Shown: positions 16,110-24,247 of the stretch, one piece after another
Layout: the number at the start of each line of letters is the position of its first letter
How positions within the stretch are numbered: position 1 is the stretch's first letter
Source: Pseudomonadota bacterium
GTDB taxonomy: Bacteria > Pseudomonadota > Gammaproteobacteria > Burkholderiales > Burkholderiaceae_E
Direction of reading: 5' to 3'
NCBI GenBank assembly: GCA_023388075.1
Contig: JAEWGX010000098.1
Span: 15,110-79,109, forward strand
Length of the DNA stretch: 64,000 nt
Notes under the pieces: generated by a model
Databases searched by the model: none
Told to the model about the DNA's origin: nothing
What the model saw: only the letters and a program-made list of their open reading frames with translations
Position numbers and translations under genes: made by a program

Positions 16110-17076
16110 CCCGCATCCCGGGCGGCAGGGCACAGCCGGCGGGCTGCGCCTTCACCTGCACGGCCCGACGATGGGCACCCGATGGTCGGTGAGCTGTGAT
16201 GCAGGTCCGGACGCGGATACCGTGGGGCTGCATGCGGCCCTGCAGGCGGCAGTGGAGCAGGTGGATACCCAGATGTCGCCCTGGCGCCCCGACAGCGACC
16301 TGGTGCGGCTGAACCGCGCGCCTGTCGGCACCTGGGTGGACCTGCCCGCGGACACCATGAACGTGCTGGCACGATCGCTGGACGTCTGCCGCCTCAGCGA
16401 CGGCGCCTTCGACCCCGCCGTCGGCGTCCTGGTGGACGCCTGGGGCTTCGGTGCCGTCCGTGACGAACCCGATGCCCAGGCGATCCTCGCCGCCCGCGCG
16501 CCCGCCCCGTGCCCCGCGCATCAGGGCCTGGAGATCGACCACGGCCGGAGCCGCGCCTGCAAGCGGGAACGCCTGCAGTTCGACCTGTGCGGCATTGCCA
16601 AGGGCTATGCGGTGGACCGCATGGTGGCGACTCTGCGGCAACACGGCATCCGCAACGCACTGGCGTCCCTGGATGGCGAGCTGCGCGCCCTCGGTCCCCA
16701 GGCCGGCGGCCTGCCTTGGGCCGTGGCGCTGGAGAGCCCCCGGGCCGGGCAGCGGGCAGCGCATGGCGTGATCGAGCTGCAGGACCTGGCCGTGGCCACC
16801 TCGGGCGACTACCGCCGCTTCATGCGGCTCGGGGACGCGCGGGTGGCGCACACCATGGACGCCCGCCGCGCGCGGCCGGTGCAGAACGACGTCGCCTCGG
16901 TCTCCGTGCTGGCACCCGATTGCATGGATGCCGATGCCTGGGCCACGGCGTTGCTGGTGGCCGGGCCGGGTGACGGCCTGGTCATGGCACAACGCCTTGG
17001 GCTCGAGGCCCTGTGGTTGCTGCGTCGCGAAGGCGCGCTGGTGGAAATGGGGCTGGGGCGGTTCGGAAGATCTTGA
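16090..17076 (+). CDS. apbE: FAD:protein FMN transferase
   Basis: 328 residues starting inside the end of the upstream reductase (20-base overlap, so translation is coupled). ApbE signatures are clear: HGPTMGTRWSVSCD at the start, MSPWRPDSDLVRLNR, FDLCGIAKGYAVDRM (usually DLGGIAKG, here Cys for one Gly), TSGDYRRF, HTMDARRARPV and the metal-binding DAWATALLVAG. It transfers FMN from FAD onto a Thr/Ser of exported targets. ApbE is usually exported, but no clear signal peptide is seen from this start, which is odd. The obvious target is the DUF2271 protein three genes upstream. Last gene of the operon. Confidence 0.92.
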   Translation: MPKTSSDPHPGRQGTAGGLRLHLHGPTMGTRWSVSCDAGPDADTVGLHAALQAAVEQVDTQMSPWRPDSDLVRLNRAPVGTWVDLPADTMNVLARSLDVCRLSDGAFDPAVGVLVDAWGFGAVRDEPDAQAILAARAPAPCPAHQGLEIDHGRSRACKRERLQFDLCGIAKGYAVDRMVATLRQHGIRNALASLDGELRALGPQAGGLPWAVALESPRAGQRAAHGVIELQDLAVATSGDYRRFMRLGDARVAHTMDARRARPVQNDVASVSVLAPDCMDADAWATALLVAGPGDGLVMAQRLGLEALWLLRREGALVEMGLGRFGRS

Positions 17077-17091
17077 GCGCCAATGCCGGGA

Positions 17092-17751
17092 TCACTCCCC
17101 CCTTGTGGGCTCGCCCGTGAAGCGCGACATCAGCCGGCCCAGATAAGCGGAGACGGAGGGATCGGCGGCCAGCTCGCGGAGCGTGTCGGCGAACAGCAGC
17201 CTGCTGCGGCGCTGCTCGTCCTTGCGCATGAACATGTAGCGGTCGCAGACCTCGTCCAGGATGTCCAGGTGGACCGGGTCGTTCGGGTGCAGGCACAGGA
17301 ACACCAGCTTGCCCTGCGCCCGCAGGCGGCGGAAGAAGTCGAGCATGAAGCCGATGTAGCCGTCCTGCGTGTTGAACTGCGGCTCGTCGAACAGGTGCAC
17401 CAGCGCGCGTTCGCTGCGGGCCCGCTCCAGCATGAACGACGGCTTGGTGCGCCTGAACGCGCGCACCTGGTACGACTGGTGGTAATGCAGCGCCAGCCGG
17501 TCGCGCTGCGCATAGCGCACGTTGTGCACGTCCTGCCCGGCCACCAGCACGCGCCCCGCGGTCGGCTGGTTGCCGCCGGTGATCAGCTCGAACATCGTGG
17601 TCTTGCCGGCGCCGTTGGCACCCATCACCCCGACGATGGCTGGCGCAGCGACCTCGAAGTCGGCCCGCATGTCGAAACTGATCTCGCGCGTCAGCCAGCC
17701 GCGCCGGTACTGCTTGACCAGGCCTTGCACGCTCAGCAACGGCACCGACAT
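17092..17751 (-). CDS. aberrant ABC ATPase lacking the signature region
   Basis: 219 residues immediately after livF (no gap). A Walker A (GANGAGKT, residues 44-51), a Q-loop candidate near residue 95, a Walker B (LVHLFDEPQ, ~117-125) and a switch His (CLHPNDP, ~155) are present. The distance from Walker A to Walker B is only about 66 residues against roughly 115 in normal subunits, and no LSGGQ-like signature exists, so most of the helical subdomain is missing. The frame is intact and the C-terminal third is well formed, so it may be a true variant rather than decay. It could serve as a regulatory or non-hydrolysing partner of the transporter. Function unclear. Confidence 0.7.
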   Translation of the reverse strand: MSVPLLSVQGLVKQYRRGWLTREISFDMRADFEVAAPAIVGVMGANGAGKTTMFELITGGNQPTAGRVLVAGQDVHNVRYAQRDRLALHYHQSYQVRAFRRTKPSFMLERARSERALVHLFDEPQFNTQDGYIGFMLDFFRRLRAQGKLVFLCLHPNDPVHLDILDEVCDRYMFMRKDEQRRSRLLFADTLRELAADPSVSAYLGRLMSRFTGEPTRGE

Positions 17752-18486
17752 TCAGACCCCCAGCCAATGGCGCTGCAGTGCGGCGTCGGTGCGCATCGCC
17801 TCGGCCGGGCCCTCGTGCACGATCAGGCCGTCTCGCATCACGCACACACGGTCGGCCACCTCGAGCGCGCTGCGCACGTTCTGCTCCACCAGCAGCACGG
17901 CCACACCTTCGCTCTTCAGACGCAGCACGGTGGACATCACGTCCTGCACCACCTTGGGCGCCAGGCCCTGGCTCGGCTCGTCGAAGAGCACCAACCCCGG
18001 CCCGCCCATCAGCACCCGGGAGATCGCCACCATCTGCATCTCGCCGCCGGACAGGTTCTCGCATTCGCGCGCCAGGAGGTATTCCAGCGCCGAGAATATC
18101 TCGAAGCACTCGCTCAGCCGCCAGGCGCGAAAGCGCGTCTTCTTGCGCGCGATGTCCAGGTTGCGGGAGACCGTCAGCGTAGGAAAGACGCGGCGATCGT
18201 CGGGCACCCAGCCCACCCCCATCGCCGCGATCCGGTGCGTGGGCACGTCCGTGATGTCCTGGCCATCGAAGCGGATGCGGCCGCGCCGCGGTGGCGTCAG
18301 CCCGAGGATGGAGCGCAGCGTGGTGGTCTTGCCCGCGCCGTTGGGGCCGAGGAGCGCCAGCACCTCGCCCGGCACCACGTGCAGCGACACGCCGAACAGC
18401 GCCTGTGTCTCGCCATAGAAGGTGTGGATGTCCTGCACCGTGACGATCGGTTCCGGCCCGGCATGGGTCCGCAACTGCGCGCTCAT
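17752..18486 (-). CDS. livF: HAAT-family ABC transporter ATPase, LivF-type
   Basis: 244 residues from ATG 18486, which overlaps the upstream livG stop (ATGA). It has Walker A GPNGAGKTTTLRSILG, Q-loop GWVPDDRRVFPTLTV (Asp-rich in place of the usual Glu), signature LSGGEMQMVAISRVLMGGP, Walker B LVLFDEPSQGLAP and switch His region LLVEQN. The LAPKVV segment after Walker B is LivF-like. Together with LivG it powers uptake through LivM and LivH. The substrate of HAAT systems ranges over amino acids, urea, amides and other small polar compounds, so the amino-acid label should not be taken literally here. Confidence 0.88.
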   Translation of the reverse strand: MSAQLRTHAGPEPIVTVQDIHTFYGETQALFGVSLHVVPGEVLALLGPNGAGKTTTLRSILGLTPPRRGRIRFDGQDITDVPTHRIAAMGVGWVPDDRRVFPTLTVSRNLDIARKKTRFRAWRLSECFEIFSALEYLLARECENLSGGEMQMVAISRVLMGGPGLVLFDEPSQGLAPKVVQDVMSTVLRLKSEGVAVLLVEQNVRSALEVADRVCVMRDGLIVHEGPAEAMRTDAALQRHWLGV

Positions 18487-19229
18487 GCCTTCAGCGTGCC
18501 CAGGTTGGAACGCCGCACCCACGGGTTGTCACGCAACGCCTCGGGCGTGCCTTCGGCGATGACCTGGCCCCAGTGGATGACCGAGATCCGGTCGGCCAGT
18601 CCGAACAGGAAGTTCATGTCGTGCTCGATGATGACGATGCTGAGCGTGCGTTTGAGCTCCTGGATCAACTCGGTCAGCCGTGCGCTGCCTTCGGCGCCCA
18701 ACCCGGCGGTGGGCTCGTCCAGGAACAGCAGCCGCGGCTTCGCGGCCAGGGCCAGCCCGATCTCCAGCGCGCGGCGCTCCCCGTAGGACAGGCGCTTGCA
18801 GGGCACGCGCTCCTTGCCGGCCAGGCCGACGCGCGCCAGCACCGCCGCGGCCTCGTCGTGGGCGGCCGAGTCGCGCCCCAGGTCGCGCCACATCGACCAG
18901 CCGCGCTCGCGCACCGCGGGCAACGCGATCAGCACGTTGTCGATGGCGCTGTCGGCATCGAACAGGTTCATGATCTGGAACGAGCGCGACAGGCCCTTGC
19001 GCGCGATTCGCCGCGGCGACCGACCCGTGATGTCCTCGCCGGCGAAGACGACGCTTCCCCGGTCCGGGGCGTAGCGGCCGGTCAGCACGTTGAAGCAGGT
19101 GGTCTTGCCGGCGCCGTTGGGACCCATGATGCCGGAAAGCTGGCCTTCCTCGAAGGACAAGGAAATGTTCTCCAGGACCACCTGGTCGCCGAAGCGCTTG
19201 TGCAGCTCGCGGGCTTCGAACAGTGCCAC
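18483..19229 (-). CDS. livG: HAAT-family ABC transporter ATPase, LivG-type
   Basis: 248 residues from GTG 19229, two bases after the livM stop codon. It shows Walker A GPNGAGKTTCFNVLTG, the LivG-type segment GLSRSFQIMNLFDADSAIDN, signature LSYGERRALEIGLALAAKP (Tyr for one Gly, common in this subfamily), Walker B LLFLDEPTAGLGAEG and switch region IIEHDMNFLFGLADR. It pairs with LivF as the second nucleotide-binding subunit. The tight overlaps in livM-livG-livF-ATPase indicate one leftward transcript starting near 20260. Confidence 0.88.
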   Translation of the reverse strand: MALFEARELHKRFGDQVVLENISLSFEEGQLSGIMGPNGAGKTTCFNVLTGRYAPDRGSVVFAGEDITGRSPRRIARKGLSRSFQIMNLFDADSAIDNVLIALPAVRERGWSMWRDLGRDSAAHDEAAAVLARVGLAGKERVPCKRLSYGERRALEIGLALAAKPRLLFLDEPTAGLGAEGSARLTELIQELKRTLSIVIIEHDMNFLFGLADRISVIHWGQVIAEGTPEALRDNPWVRRSNLGTLKA

Positions 19230-19231
19230 GC

Positions 19232-20257
19232 TCAGGCCTCCCGAGGGTTGGACAGCGCGCCATGCTCGCCGCCCGCCGCGGCCACCCGGCGCCGCGCGCG
19301 CCAGGCTTGCCAGGCGCCGGCCACGCCCTCGGGCTGGAACAGCACCACGGCCATGAACAGGAGGCCATACCACAGCAGCCACGTCTCGGTGTAGGCGCCC
19401 AGCAGGTCGCGCGCCAGGATGAAGAGGGTCGCACCGATCAGAGGCCCCCAGAAGCTCACGAGGCCCCCGCCGATGAGCACCATCATCACCACGAAGCCGG
19501 AGTTGTGCAGGCTCATCACGTTCGGGTAGGCCGACTGTTGCGCCAGAGCGAACAGCCCGCCGGCCAGTCCCGACACCGCTGCCGAGATGCCGAAGACCGC
19601 CCATTTGTAGAGCCACACGTTGTGGCCGACAAAGGCCGCGCGCATTTCGTTCTGCCTGATCGCGCGCAACACGCGTCCGAAGGGCGAATGCACCATGCGC
19701 CACAACAGCACCAGCACCAACGCCAGCAGCACCAGCACGAAGTAGAAGAAGGCCTGATTGCCGCTCAGGTCGATGTCCCGACCGAACAGCGACAGAGGCA
19801 GCCGCTTGATGCCGAGAAGCCCGTCCTCGCCGCCGGTGACGGTGTGCCATTTGATGGCCACGAACCAGAACACCTGGCCGAAGGCGATGGTCAGCAGCGC
19901 GTAGTAGATGCCGCGCCGGTGCGAGATGAACAGCGCCACGACAGCGCCCAGCAGCCCGGCCGCCACCAGCGCTCCCAGCAGGCTGGTCAGCAACCCGGCA
20001 TCGGCGCGCTGCTGCAGCAGCCCCACCGCATAGGCCCCCAGCCCGAAATAGGCACCGTGGCCGAAGCTGGGCAGGCCCGACTGACCCATCAGCAGGTTGT
20101 GCGCCATCGCGAACATCATCCAGATGATGATCTCCAGCGCCAGGTACTGGTACAGCCCCACGGCGCCCAGCCAGAGCGGCGTGCTCGCCAGCACGGCAAG
20201 CGTCGCCACCATCGGCAGCGGGAACAACGGGGCGGCTTGCGGCAGCGGGCGGGCCAT
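19232..20257 (-). CDS. livM: HAAT-family ABC transporter permease, LivM-type
   Basis: 341 residues from ATG 20257; an upstream in-frame start would read through the promoter/operator region and is rejected. About eight to ten hydrophobic spans are visible, with LivM landmarks NLLMGQSGLPSFGHGAYFGL, RRGIYYALLTIAFGQVFWF, SPFGRVLRAIRQNEMRAAFV and GGGLVSFWGPLIGATLFIL. The loop with RAIRQNE is the EAA-like contact for the ATPases. It is the first gene of the leftward arm, divergent from the rpiR-type gene. Its partner permease LivH lies on the other strand at 25604, an unusual split. Confidence 0.88.
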   Translation of the reverse strand: MARPLPQAAPLFPLPMVATLAVLASTPLWLGAVGLYQYLALEIIIWMMFAMAHNLLMGQSGLPSFGHGAYFGLGAYAVGLLQQRADAGLLTSLLGALVAAGLLGAVVALFISHRRGIYYALLTIAFGQVFWFVAIKWHTVTGGEDGLLGIKRLPLSLFGRDIDLSGNQAFFYFVLVLLALVLVLLWRMVHSPFGRVLRAIRQNEMRAAFVGHNVWLYKWAVFGISAAVSGLAGGLFALAQQSAYPNVMSLHNSGFVVMMVLIGGGLVSFWGPLIGATLFILARDLLGAYTETWLLWYGLLFMAVVLFQPEGVAGAWQAWRARRRVAAAGGEHGALSNPREA

Positions 20258-20292
20258 CGGCGGCGGATTCTTGAAAAACACGCTGGACAGTT

Positions 20293-20340
20293 GAGGAATG
20301 TATGTTCTATTCTGGAACTGTGCAAGAACAAATATTCCTC
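20293..20340. promoter_or_regulatory. long inverted repeat between livM and the RpiR gene (candidate operator)
   Basis: The arms 20293-20308 (GAGGAATGTATGTTCT) and 20325-20340 (AGAACAAATATTCCTC) match at 14 of 16 positions around a 16-base centre. The repeat lies midway in the 115-base divergent gap and is AT-rich compared with its surroundings. RpiR regulators often bind dyads of GGAAT/ATTCC type, so this is the likely site where the adjacent regulator controls both arms of the cluster. Confidence 0.65.
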
Positions 20341-20372
20341 CACGCGTTCTGACAGCCCCCCAGGGTTCTCCG

Positions 20373-21266
20373 ATGAGCCGCAGCCGCACCTACGAACAAC
20401 TGAAGGACGCGATCGCCGCCGCCTACCCGCGCCTGTCGCCGCAGCTGCGGCAGATTGCGCGCTTCGTGCTGGAGCGGCCCAACGAGCTCGCGCTGGGTAC
20501 GGTGGCGGCGGTGGCCGAGGCCGCCGACGTGCAACCTTCGGCGCTGATCCGCTTTGCCAACGCGCTGGAGTTCGACGGCTTCAGCGACATGCAGCAGCTG
20601 TTCAAGACGCGGCTGCTCGAGCGCTCGGGCAGCTACCGCGAGCGCATCGATCGCATGCAGCGTGCCACGGGCGGTTCCACCGCAGGGGCGGATGCCGGCG
20701 TGCTGCACCGGTTCGTCGGCGATGCGATCGAAGAGCTCAGCCACCTCGAGAACAACGTGCGCGCTGCCGACCTGGCCGCCGCCGCGCGCCACATCTGCGC
20801 GGCGCAGCGCGTGCACGTGCTGGCGCAGCGCCGCGCCTTCCCGGTGGCCGGCTACCTGGCCTACGCGCTGGGCCAGCTGGAGCTGAGGACGCACCTGCTC
20901 GACGGGGTCGGCGGCATGCTCGGCGAGAGCCTGCGCGCCGTCGATTTGCGCGACATGCTGTTGGTGGCCAGCTTCCAGCCCTATTCGCCACAGGTCGTCG
21001 AAGCCGCGCGCGACTGTGCTGCGCGTGGCGTGCCGGTGGTGGCCATCACAGATACCGCGCTGTCGCCGCTGAAGGCGCCGGCGAGCGTCTGCTTCGAGCT
21101 GGGCCAGGGTCCGAACCCGGCCTTTCGCTCGCTGGTGGCGCCGCTGTGCGTTGCGCAGGCGTTGGTGGTCAGCGCGGGCACCCGCCTGACTGCGCCGAAG
21201 CCCGCCGTTCCCAAGGGCGGCGGCAAGGGCCGGCGCCGCGCTGCCGACAAGGGAGGGCACCCATGA
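20373..21266 (+). CDS. RpiR-family transcriptional regulator (HTH + SIS)
   Basis: 297 residues from ATG 20373. Residues ~1-80 are the RpiR helix-turn-helix (YPRLSPQLRQIARFVLERPN, ELALGTVAAVAEAADVQPSA, LIRFANALEFDGFSDMQQL). Residues ~125-270 are a SIS sugar-phosphate-binding domain (AQRVHVLAQRRAFPVAGYLA, DMLLVASFQPYSPQVVEAAR, VPVVAITDTALSPLKAPASV). The C-terminus is basic (GGGKGRRRAADKGG). RpiR proteins respond to phosphosugars, so the kinase encoded next may make or remove the effector. It lies across a long inverted repeat from livM and probably governs the whole island. Confidence 0.9.
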   Translation: MSRSRTYEQLKDAIAAAYPRLSPQLRQIARFVLERPNELALGTVAAVAEAADVQPSALIRFANALEFDGFSDMQQLFKTRLLERSGSYRERIDRMQRATGGSTAGADAGVLHRFVGDAIEELSHLENNVRAADLAAAARHICAAQRVHVLAQRRAFPVAGYLAYALGQLELRTHLLDGVGGMLGESLRAVDLRDMLLVASFQPYSPQVVEAARDCAARGVPVVAITDTALSPLKAPASVCFELGQGPNPAFRSLVAPLCVAQALVVSAGTRLTAPKPAVPKGGGKGRRRAADKGGHP

Positions 21267-21324
21267 GCGCGCTTGGCCGCTTCCGGGCGTTGCTGCCGCG
21301 ACGCGCGGCTGGAAGGGTCGTCCA

Positions 21325-23283
21325 ATGAAGACGCTCGACCTGATCTGCATGGGGCGCGCCGCGGTCGACCTGTACAGCGAGCAGGTCGGCGCGCGGCTGG
21401 AGGATGCGAGCAGCTTCGCCAAGTACCTGGGCGGCTCGCCGGCCAACACCGCGGTCGGTGCATCGCGGCTGGGCCTGCACGCGGCCATGCTCAGCCGTGT
21501 AGGTGACGAGCACAACGGCCGCTTCGTGCGGGAGACGCTGGCGCGCGAGGGCGTCGACGTGTCCATGCTGCGCACCGACCCTTCCCGCCTGACCGCGCTG
21601 GTGTTCCTGGGCCTGAAGGACCGCGACACCTTTCCCCTGCTCTTCTACCGCCATGACTGCGCGGACATGGGCCTGTGCGAAAACGATGTCGACCCGGCCC
21701 GCATCGCCGAGGCGCGCGTGCTGCTGGTGTCGGGCACGCACCTGTCGCAGCCAGGCCCGCGCGCGGCCTGCCTGAAGGCCATGAGGGCGGCACGCGAGGC
21801 CGGCGTGCGCGTGGCGCTGGACATCGATTACCGGCCGGTGCTGTGGGGGTTGACCTCGCCGGGGCTGGGCGAGCGGCGCTATGTCCCGTCCGACGCGGTC
21901 AGCGCCAGCCTTCAGGAACTGCTCCCGCTGTGCGACCTGCTGGTCGGCACCGAGGAGGAGATCCGCATTGCCGGCGGCGCAGGCGACGACCTGGCCGCGC
22001 TGTGCCGCATGCGGGCGCTGACGCCGGCGCTGATCGTGATGAAGCGCGGGCCGATGGGCTGCATCGCCTTCGCCGACGCCATCCCGGCGCGGCTGGAAGA
22101 CGGTCTGTGCGGCCCGGGCTTCCCGGTCGAGGTGTACAACGTGCTGGGTGCCGGCGACGCGTTCATGGCCGGACTGCTGCGCGGTTGGGTGCGCGGCGAG
22201 CCGCTGGCCGATGCGCTGCGCTATGCCAATGCGTGCGGCGCGCTGGTGGTCTCGCGCCACGGCTGCGCGCCGGCCATGCCGAGCTGGGCCGAGCTGTCGC
22301 ATTTCCTTGCGCACGGTTCGCAGTTCCGGCGCCTGCGCGACGACGTCGGATTGGAGCAACTGCATCGCAGCACCACGCGCGGCAGCGATTGGCCGGCGCT
22401 GGCGGTGCTGGCCTTCGACCACCGCGCGCAGCTGAAGGAGATCGCATTGCGCCACGGCGCGTCGCGTGAACGCATAACGGCCTTCAAGCAGCTGGTGGCG
22501 AGTGCGGCCGAGAAAGGCTACCAGGCGGCACGCGCGCAGCATGGAGCCGCGTCCGACTTTCCTGCCCCGGGCGTCATCGTCGATGGCACCTACGGCGAGG
22601 AGGTGCTGTGCCGGTTCAGCGGCAGCGGCTCGTGGATCGGCCGCCCCGTGGAGGTGCCGGGTTCGCGGCCGCTGGCTTTCGAGGAAGGCATGAACGTCGG
22701 ACTGGCGCTGCGCGGCTGGCCCGCCGAGCAGGTGGTCAAGTGCCTGCTGTCGCTGCACCCCGACGATCCGGCGCCGCTGCTGCAGCAGCAGTTGGCCAGC
22801 GTGTCCGCGCTGCAGCAGGCCTGCCACGAGACAGGGCACGAGCTGCTGCTCGAGCTGATTCCGCCGCGCGACATGCCCGGCGGTTCCGACTCGCTGTCAC
22901 GAGCCATGGAGAAGGTGTACGACGCCGGGATCCGCCCCGACTGGTGGAAGCTGGTGCCGCCGCCGGATGCGCAGGCCTGGGCGGCCATCAGCGGCGTCAT
23001 TCTGGCGCACGACGCGCATTGCCGCGGCGTGCTGCTGCTCGGCCTGGAGGCCAGCGAGGATCTGCTGGCGCGGGGCTTCCGTGCCGCAGCCGGCGAGCCG
23101 CTGTGCAAGGGCTTCGCGGTCGGTCGGTCGATCTTCGGCGATGCCGCCCGGGCCTGGATGGCCGGCCAGCTCGACGATGCCGGTGTGGTGGCCGATGTGG
23201 CCAGTCGCTACCAACGCCTCATCACGCTGTGGCTGCAGTCTCGAAACCCGGACGCCGTTGCGTCGAAGGAGGCACGCGCATGA
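21325..23283 (+). CDS. iolC: bifunctional 5-dehydro-2-deoxygluconokinase / DUF2090 aldolase-like protein
   Basis: 652 residues. Residues ~1-325 are a PfkB-family kinase: GRAAVDLYSEQVGARLED, FAKYLGGSPANTAVGASRLG, ALDIDYRPVLWG, TEEEIRIAGG and the catalytic VYNVLGAGDAFMAGLLRGW. Residues ~345-635 are a DUF2090 module (LAVLAFDHRAQLKEIALRHG, VDGTYGEEVL, LLELIPPRD, GIRPDWWKLVPP, CKGFAVGRSIFGDAARAWM), which in inositol catabolism acts as the phospho-deoxygluconate aldolase. Predicted products are dihydroxyacetone phosphate and malonate semialdehyde. No iolB, iolD, iolE or iolG lies in the window, so the natural substrate may differ. Its stop overlaps the next start (ATGA). Confidence 0.85.
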   Translation: MKTLDLICMGRAAVDLYSEQVGARLEDASSFAKYLGGSPANTAVGASRLGLHAAMLSRVGDEHNGRFVRETLAREGVDVSMLRTDPSRLTALVFLGLKDRDTFPLLFYRHDCADMGLCENDVDPARIAEARVLLVSGTHLSQPGPRAACLKAMRAAREAGVRVALDIDYRPVLWGLTSPGLGERRYVPSDAVSASLQELLPLCDLLVGTEEEIRIAGGAGDDLAALCRMRALTPALIVMKRGPMGCIAFADAIPARLEDGLCGPGFPVEVYNVLGAGDAFMAGLLRGWVRGEPLADALRYANACGALVVSRHGCAPAMPSWAELSHFLAHGSQFRRLRDDVGLEQLHRSTTRGSDWPALAVLAFDHRAQLKEIALRHGASRERITAFKQLVASAAEKGYQAARAQHGAASDFPAPGVIVDGTYGEEVLCRFSGSGSWIGRPVEVPGSRPLAFEEGMNVGLALRGWPAEQVVKCLLSLHPDDPAPLLQQQLASVSALQQACHETGHELLLELIPPRDMPGGSDSLSRAMEKVYDAGIRPDWWKLVPPPDAQAWAAISGVILAHDAHCRGVLLLGLEASEDLLARGFRAAAGEPLCKGFAVGRSIFGDAARAWMAGQLDDAGVVADVASRYQRLITLWLQSRNPDAVASKEARA

Positions 23284-24185
23284 GCAAAACCATCGGATTC
23301 ATCGGCCTGGGCATGATGGGCCACGGCATGGCCAGGAACCTGTTGGCCAAGGGCTACGGCTTGCGCTTCATGGCGCACCGCAACCGCGCCAACCTGGCCG
23401 ACCTGCTGGCGGCCGGCGCGGTGGAATGCGAGAGCCGAGCCGATCTCGTTCGTGGCTGCGAAGCGGTGATCCTCTGTGTCACCGGTTCGCCTGAGGTGGA
23501 GAGAATCGTGCTCGGCGACGGCGGCCTGCTGGAAGCGTCCACGCCGGGGCTGCTGGTCATCGACACCTCGACCGCCGAGCCGGCGTCGACGCAGCGGCTG
23601 CGCGAGGCCTTTGCCATGCGCGGCGCGAGCCTGGTGGACGCACCGATGGCGCGCACGCCGAAGGAGGCGGAGGAAGGCCGCCTGAACACCATGGTCGGCG
23701 CGAGCAAGGCCGGTTTCGAGCGTGCGCAACCGATCCTGGCCGCCTTCTGCGAGAACGTCATCCACGTCGGTCCGCCGGGCCACGGCCACGTGCTGAAGCT
23801 GATCAACAACATGCTGGCCATGACGACGGCCGCGGCCATTGCCGAAGCGTTGGCGGTGGCCGCCAAGTCGGGGCTGTCCTTGCAGAAGCTGTTCGACGTG
23901 GTCTCGGCCGGCGGTGTCAACTCGGGCATCTTCCAGATGATGGTCGGGCCGATGCTGGCCGGCGACCTGGGCGGGCTGAAGTTCGCCATCGACAACGGCC
24001 GCAAGGACCTGCGCTACTTCACACACCTGAGCGAGACGCTCCCGACCGGCAGCCACATCGCCGAAGCGGCCCACCAGTGCTTCGTCGCGGCCAGCAACCT
24101 GGGCTACGGCGAGTCCTTCATTCCGTCGCTGTTCAAGGCGCAGGAGCAGCTGAACTCCGTCAGCATCGTGCCCCGCAGCGATTAG
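23280..24185 (+). CDS. beta-hydroxyacid dehydrogenase family oxidoreductase
   Basis: 301 residues, start coupled to the kinase stop by an ATGA overlap. It has a Rossmann NAD(P) motif (GFIGLGMMGHGMARNLLAKG), a substrate-loop position DAPMARTPKEAEEGRLNTMV, and the catalytic-lysine segment GHGHVLKLINNMLAM, as in 3-hydroxyisobutyrate and tartronate-semialdehyde reductases. In most members the substrate loop reads DAPVSGG; here SGG is replaced by ART, so the substrate probably differs. Given the upstream aldolase, reduction of malonate semialdehyde to 3-hydroxypropionate is one possibility, but this is a guess from context. Confidence 0.85.
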   Translation: MSKTIGFIGLGMMGHGMARNLLAKGYGLRFMAHRNRANLADLLAAGAVECESRADLVRGCEAVILCVTGSPEVERIVLGDGGLLEASTPGLLVIDTSTAEPASTQRLREAFAMRGASLVDAPMARTPKEAEEGRLNTMVGASKAGFERAQPILAAFCENVIHVGPPGHGHVLKLINNMLAMTTAAAIAEALAVAAKSGLSLQKLFDVVSAGGVNSGIFQMMVGPMLAGDLGGLKFAIDNGRKDLRYFTHLSETLPTGSHIAEAAHQCFVAASNLGYGESFIPSLFKAQEQLNSVSIVPRSD

Positions 24186-24247
24186 CCCCGGCGGCAAGCC
24201 GCCGCCTGCCGTAGCCCTGTACGTTCAACATGAATGGAGACAAGATC

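Noticed and set aside
13713..16133. An 806-codon frame antisense to the flavodoxin-reductase gene
   Set aside because: High GC makes long antisense frames common; it has no recognisable domain and lies opposite a gene with clear motifs.
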